From NCBI GenBank assembly GCA_963920705.1, contig OY987227.1, positions 13,867,602 through 13,931,601 on the forward strand: a stretch of 64,000 nucleotides of DNA. Direction: 5' to 3'. The notes beneath the pieces were generated by a model. The model saw only the letters and a list, made by a program, of their open reading frames with translations, did not search any database and had not been told where the DNA came from. Of this stretch, positions 10,516 through 24,900 are shown in pieces (the first letter of the stretch is position 1; each line of letters starts with the position of its first letter). A program made the position numbers and the translations under genes. The DNA comes from Odiellus spinosus. Its lineage: Eukaryota > Arthropoda > Arachnida > Opiliones > Phalangiidae.

Positions 10516-13500
10516 ACTTAGGTTTAATTATTGTACTTTTGGTAATACTAGAAAATATTAACTTAGCAAAAAATATTTATCCAGTACCTCTAAATTTGAT
10601 GAAAAATTACCCATACTTCAGCTGTAATTAACCGAGTACTCACAGATCTGTTATACCTTTAAATGTATTCACTCTTCTTACTAGTTTGCCTAAAAAGATG
10701 CAATGGGAAGAAAACTTATACCAATTCGAGTACTCGTAATCATTTGACAGAGTACTTCACTGAGCCTTATTTTAAATCTCTCATGATACTTGCCCTTTAA
10801 TATGGGATCCTTCCTCATGGGATCTCTTCTGTCGGGAGTGCAGAAATATTTTAATATGGAAGAAAACCTATGAGTAAATAAATAAAAATTAGAGCTTTTT
10901 TCAAACGGACACTTTTATTTTGCCTTCACAGGATTTATGATTCATTTTTTTTTTTTCTTATAAAAGGAAGCACATGGCCGAGGGTTTTTCATTTTCTTTT
11001 TTTAAGAGCTACTACTTTTACTTTTATCGTAATGTTAACGACTGCCTTTTATTTTTGCATCTCCTGCGTTATGTTTATTTAATTTCATTTTTTTTATTAA
11101 TATCTATCACTGCCATTTTTAATTTATTAATTAATGAAAAAGATTAATTTCTAAAAGAAAAATAACTTTTCTTTTCCCTATATTCAAATAAATAATTGTA
11201 AAATCATCTTCTCATTCAGTTCTTTTTAGTTTTTGACTTTTTTTTTTTTTTTTTTTTTTTGAAGTTTTCAAAAATTGGTTTATTTTTTCCTTAATTATAA
11301 CTATCATTTTCTTTTTAGCCTATTTTGTATTTTTGGGGATGAGTTTTTTTTTTCTTTTTCTTCTTTTCTTTCATAATGAACGACCATAAAAGAGGCCCGT
11401 CATATACTGAAATATAACATCTACGTTTAAGAATTAGTGCATAATGACTTTGTACACTGTACATTGACAAATTTGGTATTTTTTTTCTTATTATTTGATA
11501 ATCTACCTATAAAAAAGCCATGTTTGGGGGGGTTTCGTTTACCGTTTTTGTTTGTATTTCGTTTTAAATTTGTTTTAATTAGAAAAAGAATGCAATTATA
11601 ACATTTTTTCAAAAAGTTCATACATACTTTTTATGTATTTTCGAGTTTTATTTATAGTTTTTCCTAATTAAAAACCCAATTTCAACAAAGAAATCCATAG
11701 AAAGGCGCAAGAACATTGAAAAAGTCCATACTGGGATTACTGGCACAGTGCACTATCAAGTTATACTTTTCAGAAAATTTAAGAAGGAATAACGGTTGGG
11801 CATGTGTGTTATTTTTCGAAGCCACTCCTCCAGCTTTATTTATTTATTTTTATTTTTTTCTGACCTACGTCCAAGAGCGTTTTCAACATGGAGGTCCACT
11901 GCTCTTAGATGAGGACCTGAATCTCCCAAGTATAATATAAGAAGGGGAAGGTCGTTTCATATAAAGTAGGAGCAGATGATCCTCGCAAGAGTATAACATC
12001 ACAGTGCTTATGTTGCCTCTCAATGCTCTTTCGAATTTCTATAGTTTCTTGATTCATTTCAAATATTTGCGATTTAAAAATAATATTCGTGTTTGGTTTT
12101 TAAATAATAATTATTAATAATTATTAATAATTATTAATAATAAAAACAATATAGTATTTTAATCAAAGGAGGTTCTTAACTTTGTTTCGATGAAATTCCA
12201 TGTTTTTTCTTAAATGTGCGCAAAAAAGGTGCCCAAAATCTCTCTTTTTTGCAATTACGCTTTTGTTAGGATTTCCGTTTTTAATTTTTAGTTTTTTTTT
12301 TCAACACGATAACCATTGTTTTTTTTTTTTTTTGTTTGTTTTTTTTAAAGGTTAAGTTTGTATACTTTTTTATTTATTTTTTTTTGACTACTTTTCACGA
12401 AAAAATTACACATTCATTCAACCTATTTACAAAAATTGATTTTACACGCCAAGGGAGAAAATATACGAACTAGGATTTTTAAAATATTTTCATTTTTGTT
12501 TACGGTACCTTTTCATTAAGATTTATTTTTTCCCCCGAAAGTCTATGTTTAGTTTTAGTTGTTTTTTCCGTATAATTAAGATTACTTAGCATCTATCCCA
12601 AAAAATAACATTAATTTAATCATTTTGGTCCACACTTAATTAGTTGATTTATATAATTTTTAACTATTTTGAAGGAAATCAAAAAAATTATCTATCCCCG
12701 TTAATTCTTAAATGGACAGTTCCGACTTTAGGAGATCCATAATTTTTTTAAATAATTATTAAATTTTAAATAATTTGTTTTAAACTGCAGGGAAATTAAC
12801 GAGTCTGAAAAAAATTTGCGAATACTAATTATGAAATCACACAAACATCAATGAATAAAAAATTGTTTTTTTGTTATTAATTTAAATCTAGTTTTTAAAG
12901 AAACTTATATTTAATTTAATAATTTCAAAGCCCCCCTCCCATGAATTTTGCTACAACATTGTTTTATTCTTTCTAAAGCTTGCATTGTCTTATTTTCAAA
13001 GTTAACCGTATTTTATTAGCGATTGAAGTCGTTAAAAACCCATGGTAGATTTTAAACGAAATTTAATGTTTTTAAATCCACCATAATTTAATTTTAGCGG
13101 GACAATGTTTTACATAGTTTACAAACGAAGGAAAATGTACGATTTTTTTTTTAAATATATAATAATTCTCCCCATTTGCGCTACCAGTATATCGGAAACA
13201 AAAAAGGAAAAAATTAACGTAAAAAGTCAAAAAAGTTCTTAACTGTACACGAGGAAATATTTTTTCTTTTAGTTTTTTTATGATTAATTCAATTTGATAA
13301 TAAAAAGACTTAAATATTAAAACTGCTGCCCAAATGCTCCTGGTTTTTTTTATTATATTTCCTTTTTTTTTTTTGTAAATTACTCGGGGAGGAATTAAAA
13401 CACACCAAGAAGATATAGTTTTTAAAGTAAAGACGTTAAACCACTTTGTTTTTTTGTTTTTTTTACGTTTTTTGTTTGAATTCTCTTTTTTTTCTCTCGA

Positions 13501-13693
13501 TAGTTTTACTACAACACACCACCTTATGGCTTTTTGCTGGATGTTAAATTGATTATTTGTTTGTTTATAGTTTGCCCTAAATTGTTTTTTACGGCTTTTT
13601 TGCATGAGGGGGACTGGGATAATGGGAAGGGAGAGCTCGCGCTTTTTTAATTTCAATTTTTTTTCTCTAGAATTGATAATAATTTTAAACTCC
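10516..13693. other. Striatin 3' flank and probable long 3' UTR
   Basis: Very AT-rich, with many T runs of 10-24 nt (for example about 11238-11261). On the striatin strand these are A-rich. No coding family is recognisable. The long open frame at 13072-13737 on the minus strand is mostly lysine, isoleucine and phenylalanine from homopolymers and is not a gene. The exact striatin poly(A) site cannot be chosen, because AATAAA occurs many times. Confidence 0.5.
12111..12140. repeat. 10-bp tandem repeat, three perfect copies
   Basis: TTATTAATAA repeats three times with a partial copy just upstream. It is a simple AT minisatellite in the striatin 3' flank. Confidence 0.9.
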
Positions 13694-16600
13694 TCATACA
13701 AACACTTTGGCCAAAGCGTCGGCCCCCGCGCTGGCAATATAAGGTTTGGAAGGGTGAAACGCTACGTCGAATATTGACTCGTCAAATTTCTTACGATGAG
13801 ACGTAATCTCTTGAACGCAAGTTCGGTTATCCATATTCCATAACCGAATCGAACAATCATGACCTTTTCAAAGTTTTTGATTTTTTTTTTTAAAAGTTTT
13901 TTTAGATAACGGTTAACAATTAAATGCAAATGTAACAAAAAAAAAAGAAAAAAAAAAAACGATTGTACTCCAAAATGGTGGCAATATATTTCCTACTTAG
14001 ATTAGGTAGAAGACTAGATAAGTCTTGAAAATATGCAAATTTTGCTTTCTATATAATCATAAATATTAAAATTTGGTTGATTGAAAGTAAGCAAATGACA
14101 TACGGAAACCATTTTGGAGTGAAAATTTCTATTAGTGATATACTTACTTCCTGAGAGCAAATAAAGACCATTTGGATCTACAGCTAAACTGGTTACAGCA
14201 TCTAAATGGGCTACCATCGAATGTACCATTTTCCCTAAAACATCAACGATAAAAATAAGATTTCTACGTTTCTCGAAAGTTCCACTAAAATATTAAAATA
14301 AAAAAATAGGTCAAGTACCTGTATTATTATCAAAGAACCTAATATTTTTGTCTTCATGAGCCGTGATGGTCATAGGTAGAGTTGGGTGGCTAACGATACG
14401 ATTAATTTGTTTGTTCTGGGGACTGAGATCTAAAGCAATGAAATAAAAATCGTCAACAACTTTATAAACATCAATGCGTAGTAAATTAATGAAGTAAACA
14501 TTATCTACCTGGCGTTTGATTGCTTTCTAGCCGTAACACAGGTTTACCAGTCTCCAAATCAAAAATAATAGCATTTGACGTAGTATAGGATGCGACCATT
14601 TGAGATGGCTCACATGGGATAAAATCTACTGATGTGGGAACTCCATCCTCTGCAAAATTTTATTTTTATAAACATAAATTTCGTTATCCCTCTAAGAAAT
14701 TAAATCTAATGATGAATTAGTTCAGGATTTATTTAAAATTTAGACAACCAATTTTCCCAATATTTCCAGGTGAACCAAAACTAACTTTATTGTTCTTCCA
14801 GATAAAGCAGAGTCAGGGGCTTAGCTTTCTTTTACTCTTCATTAGCATAAACTTATTCAAAACTTAAAGATCTGATATCATAAATTTTCCCAAAAATTAC
14901 AAATTTTTAATTTTACTGATTTTTTTATTGTCTGAAACCTGGACCTCAATTCCTTCATTGATGTAGAGTTATTGATTTTTGTTTACTATTAAGATTAGAG
15001 CCAGATAAGTCCAACTAAATTTTTTTCTGGTAAAATTTCAGAATATCAGCGGCTAATTAAAGAGTTTTAAAACTAGCTTGGTGCACGTGAAATTATTTAA
15101 AACACCTTTTGATAATCTGCAGAATGAAGATATTTTGACATTAAAAATGCAGTTAAGCTTAGAGGGCTATTTTATTAAATGTAAAGTGTAATTAATTAAC
15201 AAGAAAGGTTAGAAGTTTCTTAAATTGCTACTACACGTAATTGAATATAATTCTAACTTTCCTCATCTTCATAATATCTTTAATCAAACTCACCAACATC
15301 GGTTGTGTAGGTATGTAAGAGTGGAACTTTACTCTGAGGTGCCCAGAGTCTGACTGTACCGTCCGCAGAACAAGACAGCAACTGCAGCTTGGAACTATGA
15401 ATGGAAAGCCCCCAAACTGCATCCGTATGACCCTTTAGAGTCGACGCCAAAACTGATGGGTCTTTAGATTGAAAATATCATTAAGTTCTATCTAAGCCTT
15501 ACAAGAAAAAAATTGAAGGCTGAGCCAATAAATAAAAAGGGCGTGTATGCAGGATGATACCAGAGGTTATAGCTATCCTTCAAGGTTCATAAGAGCTTCA
15601 ATTCGTTCTTGGTTTTACCCAAATCAATCAAATTTAGATTAAAAAAATTGGATTACCGAAAGAATCATAAGGATCTATATTGGAATTGGGGACATTCCAG
15701 CAACGAATAGTGGAGTCTTGTCCCCCGCTAAAGCACTGTTCCCCAGTCGCATTCATGGCTAAACATAGTACAGAACCTCTGGAAAAATACGCAATAGTTC
15801 GAGATCGATCGTGTAAAATGGCAAATTCATTAAGGAATTCTTACATATGAGCTCTAAAAGTATAGACAGGTTCCACATCGAGGGATGCAGTTCTGTTAAA
15901 AATAATATGGCAGAGTCAAATTATTATTTTTGATCTTTTGAAGTACTTTGAATATTTGACTGGGAAATTTACTTTTTAGCAGGCACAGTTTTCTGTAAAT
16001 TCCACAACTTCAGGGTGTGGTCTTCCGAAGCCGTGACAAGTACAGGATCCACAGGGTGGAAGGCAAGGGCACGAACACCATCAAAATGACTAAAAATTTA
16101 ACAATATACTTTAAACTAACCGAGCAAAGATACGTATTAAACTCTAGAAACATTCTTCACCTTCTTAGAGAATACTTAGCATTCCACGTTTTTCGAAATG
16201 CCTCTTTAGTAGCTGAAATCTAATAGAATTTGAAAAGACGAGAAATAAATAAAAGGGCGAAAGTTGTTTTAAAAGAAATTAATTTTTAATTACGTCATAG
16301 CTAGTATCCGCTTCGTTATTAACAGTTAAGCCAGCTAGCTCTCCTAAACCAAGTACAGCTTCGAGGGCTTCTTCGTCGGTGCCCGGTACACTGAGCAATG
16401 GTCGGCGGGATCCTGCGGGGAAAGCAGGGGGCATTACACCTTGGACAGCTTGAAAAATAGAACCAAAGAGATTCATTTTTTCTTTCTATTTTTTTTTTTC
16501 TAATCTATTTTAAGTTTTATAAGCTTAAAAATAATACCCTACACCAGCGCCTAATCAAGCTATCCTACTCAAAACCTACCATCATTGCTAAATTCTTCAG

Positions 16601-19600
16601 CCTGTTCCGAGGGTAACTGTAAGTTCTCGGCAAATTTCACTTCTCCCGCAAAAAACCCGGCATTTTCGAGAATAGGGGTGGATGGATGATTTGGGTCTCT
16701 GTTAAACGAGGGATTCTCTATAACCGAATCGTTAAGCGAGTTGTTATCTTCATCCGAGTCATCGCTTTCAAAATTATTCGAATCCTCGGCCAGAGTTACG
16801 TTCCCGCCTTCCTCATTGTTGTTAGCCGAGGAGAGACTGGCCAGCATGGCATGCACTGCTGACCGTTTTATTCCTTGGGATCGAATGTGCGATGGAAAAA
16901 TATAAAGAGGAACGTGCAAAAAAAAGCAAAAGAAAAATATGGCAAAAATTATAGAAAAATTCATGCGGAAATAAAAATGAAAAAGTTTTCGTAATTAAAA
17001 AATAATGAAAAGAAACAAAAAATGCAAATAATATAGGTTAAGTCATGAATACGGAGCAGAAACTTTAAATAAACATAACAGGAGCCACTGACGATTATAA
17101 AATGCTTCTATGACTGTGTAAAGTTATCGAGAGTCTCTGACTTCGTGAAACATGAAGTTTGGGAGTGAAAAGTAGGTAAGATTTTGAACTTTGCATTATA
17201 ATATTATCTGAAAAACCATAAAAACCAGAAAGGAAATAGCGGTGAGAAGTCAGCTTGCGAGTTATAAAAACGAATAAAATTATAAAAATTTAAATGCTGT
17301 AATTCATTACGATGAATTTCGGTAATAAAAATATTAAAAGCAGGTTTCTAATAACTTGTCGAAAGCCAGAACAGTCAAACAACTACGTCAAAGAACATGT
17401 TTCAACAAAACTATTTCCCCAAAAGTTTAGGACATCCAGCAGCCACTTAAAATCCAATTAAATTAAAAGCCCGCTCATATTATTTTTTTGGTTTTGTCCA
17501 AAGAGTCCCACAGAAAAGGGAAAGTGGCTTTTTTTTTTTTTTGCATTTTCTGAGTTGGTTCTGGCCAACTTACTGTGGACGCTTCCACCACCTTTCCTGC
17601 GTTTTTGCTCCCATCGAAATTCTTCGAGTGATTTTAAGACAGATTTGGGAGTCTTGTCCCATCCCTGGTTTTTGGAGTTTTCTGCATGCAAATTTTCAAA
17701 TTCTAAAGAGAAAAACTTCTCGTATATTCTACACCCAAAATTTTCCGTGGAAAAACTTAAGTTTACCTCCCTCAATTTGTAATGTAATATTATTTGTACA
17801 ATGTTGTATGACTACGCTTACATTCCTTCTAAATCCTAACATAACTCTAGTGGAAAAGTTGAAACTTACCCCATTCAGACCCATCTGTATGACTTCTCGC
17901 CTCACCAGCCCCCTCAGCCATATCAGGTCCTAAAAAATCAAATTCGGAGAGAACTTCCTCAGTTTCGGCATCGCCAATACCATCATCATTTCGCGAACCA
18001 CCTCCGTCTCCTTGCTAGAAATTTAGAGACGGATTTATTCATTTTTAGATTTACAAAAGCTATAAAAATGGTTTGCGGCAAAAATTAAAAATACCTTGGA
18101 CTTGGATTTGAACCTTTTGCTTTCAATTCTATCTTCAGCATCTTCATCAGCAATACCAACATCCTCCATTTCGTCGCTGAGATTATCGTCCTCTTCGTCC
18201 ATGTCAACGTTTTCAGAGGCGAGAAAATCAAACGTAGCCAGAACGGAAGCTTCAGCGTCCATCAAAGCATTTTCCGCCACGGAGTTTGGAATTTTTTTCA
18301 CAGGAGCTCTTCGCTGCGTGTCTGTGGACCTTTTCATTACCTGTTCACCATTGACTGTTGGTGCTGAATTTTGTTTCTCTTCCATGTCCAGATTGGTGGG
18401 TGCTAGCCCCAGCAAAGTCCGAACGCGGGCTGATCGGACATCGATAATTGTGTCCGTGTAGCCAATCTCTTGGAGGTATCTAACACAAAAAATTGTTTGT
18501 CAAACTAACGAAAAAGAACATATAGGCCGAATTAAACACTTACTGCCTAAGTAACTGCCTTCCTTGTCTCCATGAAACATTATTTGTAGACAGTAGTGTT
18601 TCCCCATCCATAGGATCATCTACTACAAGTTAAAATTCAAATCAATATAACAGATCTCTTTGACGATTGCTTAAATTTAACATTTACCTATATCATCAAA
18701 GACAGGGGCTTTTAGGTCGGCAGAATTGGGTTCAGTGCCGTATTTGAGCCTGTGGAACTTAGCCCTTTAAAAAAAAGCTCAATTAAATTAAAATTATTCA
18801 TATTTTTTAATATTAATTTAGCCTGTGGTCTGATTGGTACAATTTATGACAACCACTAATCACATTCAGAAGTAGAAAATAAAGAAGTAGAAAATAAAAT
18901 ATTTATTTGGTTTAAATTCCCCACCTATCCTGTCAAAACCTTCATGGTGAACTAGACGGGAAATATAAATTTTATATGCCCACGTGGGTACTCTAAGCCT
19001 TGGCAAACTTCAAAATAACTTCAAACTCGTTTCAAATTGAAAAAAAAATTACATTCTCATAACTAAAACTAAATTATTTTAAGTAAAATAAGCCTTACAA
19101 ACCAATAATTAAAATATTTCCAATTTTGATTCATAGCCCTATTCGAATTATTACCGCCAAAGGCATGGGGCTGCCAATACCTTAATATCATTTTGAAATA
19201 TTAAACTCGTCAAACTGATTGTCTAAATTACCTTAGATTACTTTATAATTAAAATACAATTTAAATAATTTATTTTCCTTCGCTTTATAATTTTATCCTT
19301 AGCTTTTCTTTTATAAAAAGATAAGCCTGCTAGACTAGACTGAAATCAAAATAGAGCGTAACCACGTGGAAATCTAAGAATAGACATGGTAGCTCCAAAT
19401 ACCTCTCCTGCTTCAGGGCGTATTCTAGCATTTTTATCCTGCGGATTAAGTCATTCTTCAGGTTTTCTTGGCCTTTTCTTTCGCCTTGTAAAAAAGCTAT
19501 CCTGGCCTGGAAGAGAAAAAAAAAAAAAGAAAAAAAAAAAAGAGAAATCATTAACCTCTGGCAGAATGTTATATTAACAATTATAATTTAAACGTTTTAG

Positions 19601-21894
19601 GTGCGGTACGGAACAAAGGATACGATAATAATACCATTAGCTTTTAGGAAAATATGTTTAAATATATAATTATACAGATATTAAAAATTAGTATTGGTAT
19701 AATTGTGTAGGTTTGCCCTCTGGTTTGCCCCATTTGTGTTGACAATTTGGAATATATTTTTCAATTGTAAGATATAGTTCACTCAGTATATTTACGGAAA
19801 TATTGATTTAGGGTTTATAAACAAGCGCTTGATACTGTTTCTTGGGAAGTGTGCTTAGGATCATATTTTAAACTCTCAGCTCAAGGTATTTTGATATCAT
19901 AAAAAATCTCTTCAACTATAAAATCTGCAAAATTTAGTAGTTGATATATAATGTTTAAAAACCAGATTTTATCTTAAAAAAATTTGAAGAATTTTTAGGT
20001 TTAGAAATTGATACATTACATTATTTATTTATGCACCATTTAATATATAACTTCGCCTTTGAACGCAAGTATCTTATTCTGGATCCTTTCTAGATAACAC
20101 GTATCAAAACTAAATGATAGAAATTTGTAATAAAGTGTTGGTTATGGCCAGGTATTCCCCAATAATACTATAAATCTTAAATAAATTTCCTGTTTTGGAA
20201 CAGCCAAATCAACCAGCTACGATACACCTCTCTATCGAAGGCAAGTTGGCGTCATTACTGGATTTAATATATATTTTTATACAACGTTAAGACCTTTTAC
20301 GTCCTTGACTTTGACAACTTTGATATAAAAACGCCCAAGGACGATATAAAAACGTCAATAGATCTTTTAAGTAGAAGGCGTCAAGCTTTTTCACTACTGC
20401 CTTCGCCACGCGTATTATTTTTGCAAAGATGGTAAGCCTATCAAGGCGGAAGTGAGACGATTTGCAAATCAATTCAAAAGGGTCTAAGATATGGTGGCGG
20501 TACGACTTTTTATCTCGGCCAAATCTCACTATCGCCCCTGTTTCAGAAGAAATTTATGGATTAGCTCAAGATCAATTTAAAAAAAAAACCCTCTCTCGAA
20601 TTATGGCTTCACATAAACGATTTTCTATGGCGAGAACTTGCCGAAGCGAAAAGCAGGAGTGTGGATTTTAAATATTACACGCTTTTTGATGGCCCATTGC
20701 TTTGGGCTGTGGTTAAAATTCAACTTGAAATATAAATGGAAGTGGTTTATTAAATGTAACCCACGTTTTCACTAACATAATCCTTGGGCTGTGGTTAGAA
20801 TTTGATCATCTAATTTAGCGTAGAATCAATTCAGTGTGAGAAAGAACGCAAGTCAAACGAACAGTATTTGAACTCAAGAGTTCATAAGCGTTCGAACTCA
20901 ACGCATTGTAAAAGAAAAACTCTGATGTAAGGAGAATAACTGTGTACCCCCCCGAGGTCTACCCCCTCCTTTTGAAGGAAGATTAAAATCATTTCATTAC
21001 TTTAGCTGGTGTCAGGTTAATATTTTTTGTCAACCTCAACCTTTCCAAAAAATGTATATAGAGCAGCGTAATAACATGCTGACATAAAAATACAACATTG
21101 ATATTTTTGATAGCAAGTCCGGCAGATTGAATTTCGTAGAATGAAGCTAGTTGTACACTCTTACATGGAGACGGCAAAAGACCAAGGGTGAAAGAAAACT
21201 ACACCCTTCTGAGGGACTGTTTTTAATGGCAAATTGCATGATTACCCCACTCCTGTACTATGGAAAGGTGCAAAAGGCAAATTTAAATGCTTTTGTGGAT
21301 AATACTGAATAGAGATTAAAGTAGAAGTGAGACACAATCTTCCTAATACTTTAGTTGCGCAATTATTAAATTTCCTGACCCATATGCCCTATTTTCAAAT
21401 TCCCTGACTTTAACAGGTTTACCCTGACCTACGACAACTCCGCTTTTATTAAAATTTCTTATATGTTAGTGTCTCTCTTCTTCTCTTATCTCCTTCTGAT
21501 AATACTAGATATTTCAAAGATATTCTTCTATCAATCGATACGCAGAAGTAATGCTAAGCCTAACTTGGCACAAGAATATTTACAACTGTTCAAACCCTTT
21601 TAAATAAGTATAACTTCTCCTGGAACACTTCAAAAGAAAAACTACTCCAGCATATATGAAATTCACTAGAGTTTTAGCAAGAAATAATAAAAAATGCTCA
21701 AAATTCAAAAAGCCTGAGGCTAAAAAAGAGGCTTATATCATTGCGATAAAAATAATAATTTTTACTTCTTCTCCATCAAGCATATATTTCGGGAAAAAGC
21801 AACAAGAAGGAACCGAATGGCTACCCTTTATAGTTGAAAAACTAAAAGGAACTCCAGCAGTTTGGCCTAACGCTATGATGGTCAAGTAGCAAGG

Positions 21895-21932
<38 letters not shown>

Positions 21933-24900
21933 GAGTGGGGTTATACAAAAAAAAATATCTCATAATATCAGACTAATAAAATAAGTTTCCCATCTACTTC
22001 ATTTCGCCACGAGATTTGACTACATCCCAAAGCAAAGTACCGTCTAAAAGGAATATCATTTAAAACATACGCAATCTAACTTCATCTAGGGTCGAATCTC
22101 GCTTAACCGAATAACTTCGCGCATAAAATATGATATTTCACCAAAGCTGCGTTCATATGAGCTAGGCCTTGAAGCCGATTCAAAACGTTTCGCTGGAGTC
22201 GTGTCAACGGGGAAACCGTTTCTCGAAACTGCTTCGGGAACCAGTTTCAAAACGATTCAACTTCAACAACCTACAGATGAAACCATAAGAAGTCGGTTTA
22301 CTGAAGATGTTGTGTGAACAGATGGCCATCAAAACACGATATCGAGCAATTTAAATATCGGTTTGATTTTAAAAGGGCGTCGGAAGCGGGGGGGGGGGGG
22401 GGCTCAGGCCCCCTCGACCGTCGCACTTGGGGTAACTGAAGTCCATATAATTTGGCCTTTGCCAACTTATTCAGCCCACCCATTTAAAAATAACTTTCGA
22501 GGCCCCTTGGATATGGATACAATTTCTAAGACGCGTATTATATCAAAAGCTACGTTCAGACTAGCGTATCAACATCGATTTTAATCGATAAAATCAAACC
22601 GATATTTAAACCGTTCTGAATCTTCTTAATCAATTTAAGCGCCATATGTTTACATATCATCTTCATTAACCGATTTATTAAAGTTTCATCTGTAGGTTGT
22701 CTAAGTCAAATTGGTGTGGAACTGGTTCCCGAAAAGGTTTCGATGAGAAATCTACTCAAATCGATTCAATGAAAAAAGGTTTACCGTTCACACGACTGCA
22801 GCGAAACGTTTTGGAACAGTTTAAATCGCATGGCCAAGTATGAACGTAGCTATATTGCAGTCGAAAAAGTAATTCGACGCTCTGTTCCGTGTCCAACAGA
22901 GCAAGCGCGTATGTCGTACTAGCTTTGAGTGGGAGGGAAAATGTAAATTTAGTCAAGGTATATTAAAGTTGATCTCATTATTAATATGCCGAATAGGCAA
23001 AGTTACCTATCAACGATTTTAAGGGAGAAAGATTGCTCGAGCGAAGTTTCGAACATACATGGAATATTACGATTGACATAATACGGAGTCTTTTTCAAGT
23101 ATAGAGACTATAAAGGTTGAGGAAGTAGAGCGAAGTTTTCATATTCGGAAATAAACTCCCGTGTATAGAGTTGTTTTCAATTAAGTTTTTAGCAATTGAC
23201 TAAAGCAAAGCTTAGTGTTGAAACACTCGTGATATAAATGCTATTTGCGGACGTATCAATTTGGAGGAAATACTAGAAGGTCATTGCTGGCGGTCAAATG
23301 CATGGAAGGGCAACGTGTATGTCAGTCTCTAATCAAGAGCTTCAGTAAATCGCGTATAGAACACATAGAAACGAACACACTGGATTACCCTTACGAGATG
23401 AATGACTCCCTCCCACTCCCCTCATATACAATCAGGTACGACCTTGGAAAGGATCTAATTACCACTAGGTCATATATATCATATAACTGATATGATTTAG
23501 GTCCTTTACCAGGATGGGACTGAGTAATGTCCCTGAATTTGAGGAGATAGCCCGAAAAATACTTGTCTAATTTGATTTGTGACACTGCAGCGACTGCGCG
23601 ATTCCAACATTAATGTTTGAGCCATAAAGAAAGCATATACAGAGAGCAGACACCTTTGGTTTTCGAGATGAGTTGGCAATATGGAAAATAGGCTTAGCCG
23701 GTTTGATATATAATATAAGTAAATTTATCTTTAATATAGAATTGATATACTAGAATAAACATTTCCACAATAGAGGCATTGCCTTTGAAATCTTAGTTAT
23801 AATTTATCGTTGAAAAAAATATAATATTAAGTTTAATTCGGCAAATCTCTTCCAGATTCAATTTCACCGTTATTAACGTTAAAAGTCAATGAAACCTTCA
23901 AAAGTACTTGAAAACCCACGCCGTTTAATTTTACTCGTAAATGGCGAAGTCTTTGCGTGAGACGTAGTTATTAGAGAACTACCCGCGGTGCCTTTACACC
24001 CGATGAACGCGAGTTCAACGGAGACGTTTAAAGAACCTAAAGTGATTTAATTAAAAACGCTTATCTTTTTCTCGCCTCGTAGACGCCTGAGATCAACTCG
24101 CAATTTACTACGTTTTACCCCACCAACTTTAACATTATAAATCCGCCTTAACTTGTGTCCATACTGTAAAATACTAGTGGACAGAAGTGTCAGTAATTTT
24201 TTTATAAGGAAAGAATGTTTCTATACTAAAGGAGAAGCGTGTTCTTAGAATTAGGTTGGAAAGTAGAATACGCGATCGTGGTCCAAGTTCGGGTCGCGAA
24301 TACGTAGGCGACTATTTCTTACGAGGGAAGGAGTCGCGTTTCATTCAACCCAGTCCCTGAATCTTTTTAAACGCCACTCTTTAAAATCCCACGCTAAACA
24401 AAAACCGAAAGTTGGTGACAAGTCGAAGTACGTAACTCCGAATTAACTCGAAAAAGAGGACATATCTATCCAAGGGGTTCAAAAATCCAGAAAGCTTCAA
24501 ATTCCTATTTTCTCGACAATATATCAGGCAAACGTAAAAACAGTATAAATCGCAATTCTTTGGTCTAAGATAATCTTTAGGGATTAAACCTTAAATTTTT
24601 AGGTACAATCCACAAAATAAAGCAATAATTAGCTAGATAAAATTCTAAGAGTCTTTAAAGGGCGTGGGAATATTGAAACCTTCGAATGAAGCCCAAAGAA
24701 ACCAACTCTTTTCTGCGAAGTTACCCGTAGATAAAGGCCAGTTTCTAGCACAGATGAAACCTAGAAAGAATTAAAGCCCTTAAGAACCTTGAAGGAGACT
24801 AATTCAGTCAGTGTCCTCAACTACTTTATCGTTAAAAGTTATCTGCTTAATTTTTTGGCAAAGCCTCACAACACCCAACTTGGACCAGCTGCTTCAGCGA

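Noticed and set aside
13072-13737. 221-codon open frame on the minus strand
   Set aside because: It lies in the striatin 3' flank, overlaps the end of striatin in another frame, and is built from A/T homopolymers (lysine- and phenylalanine-rich).
17541-17933. 130-codon + frame
   Set aside because: It is antisense to striatin exons 6 and 7, which have clear conservation and splice signals.
18096-18461. 121-codon + frame
   Set aside because: It is antisense to striatin exon 5. The serine-rich translation mirrors the acidic codons of the real gene.
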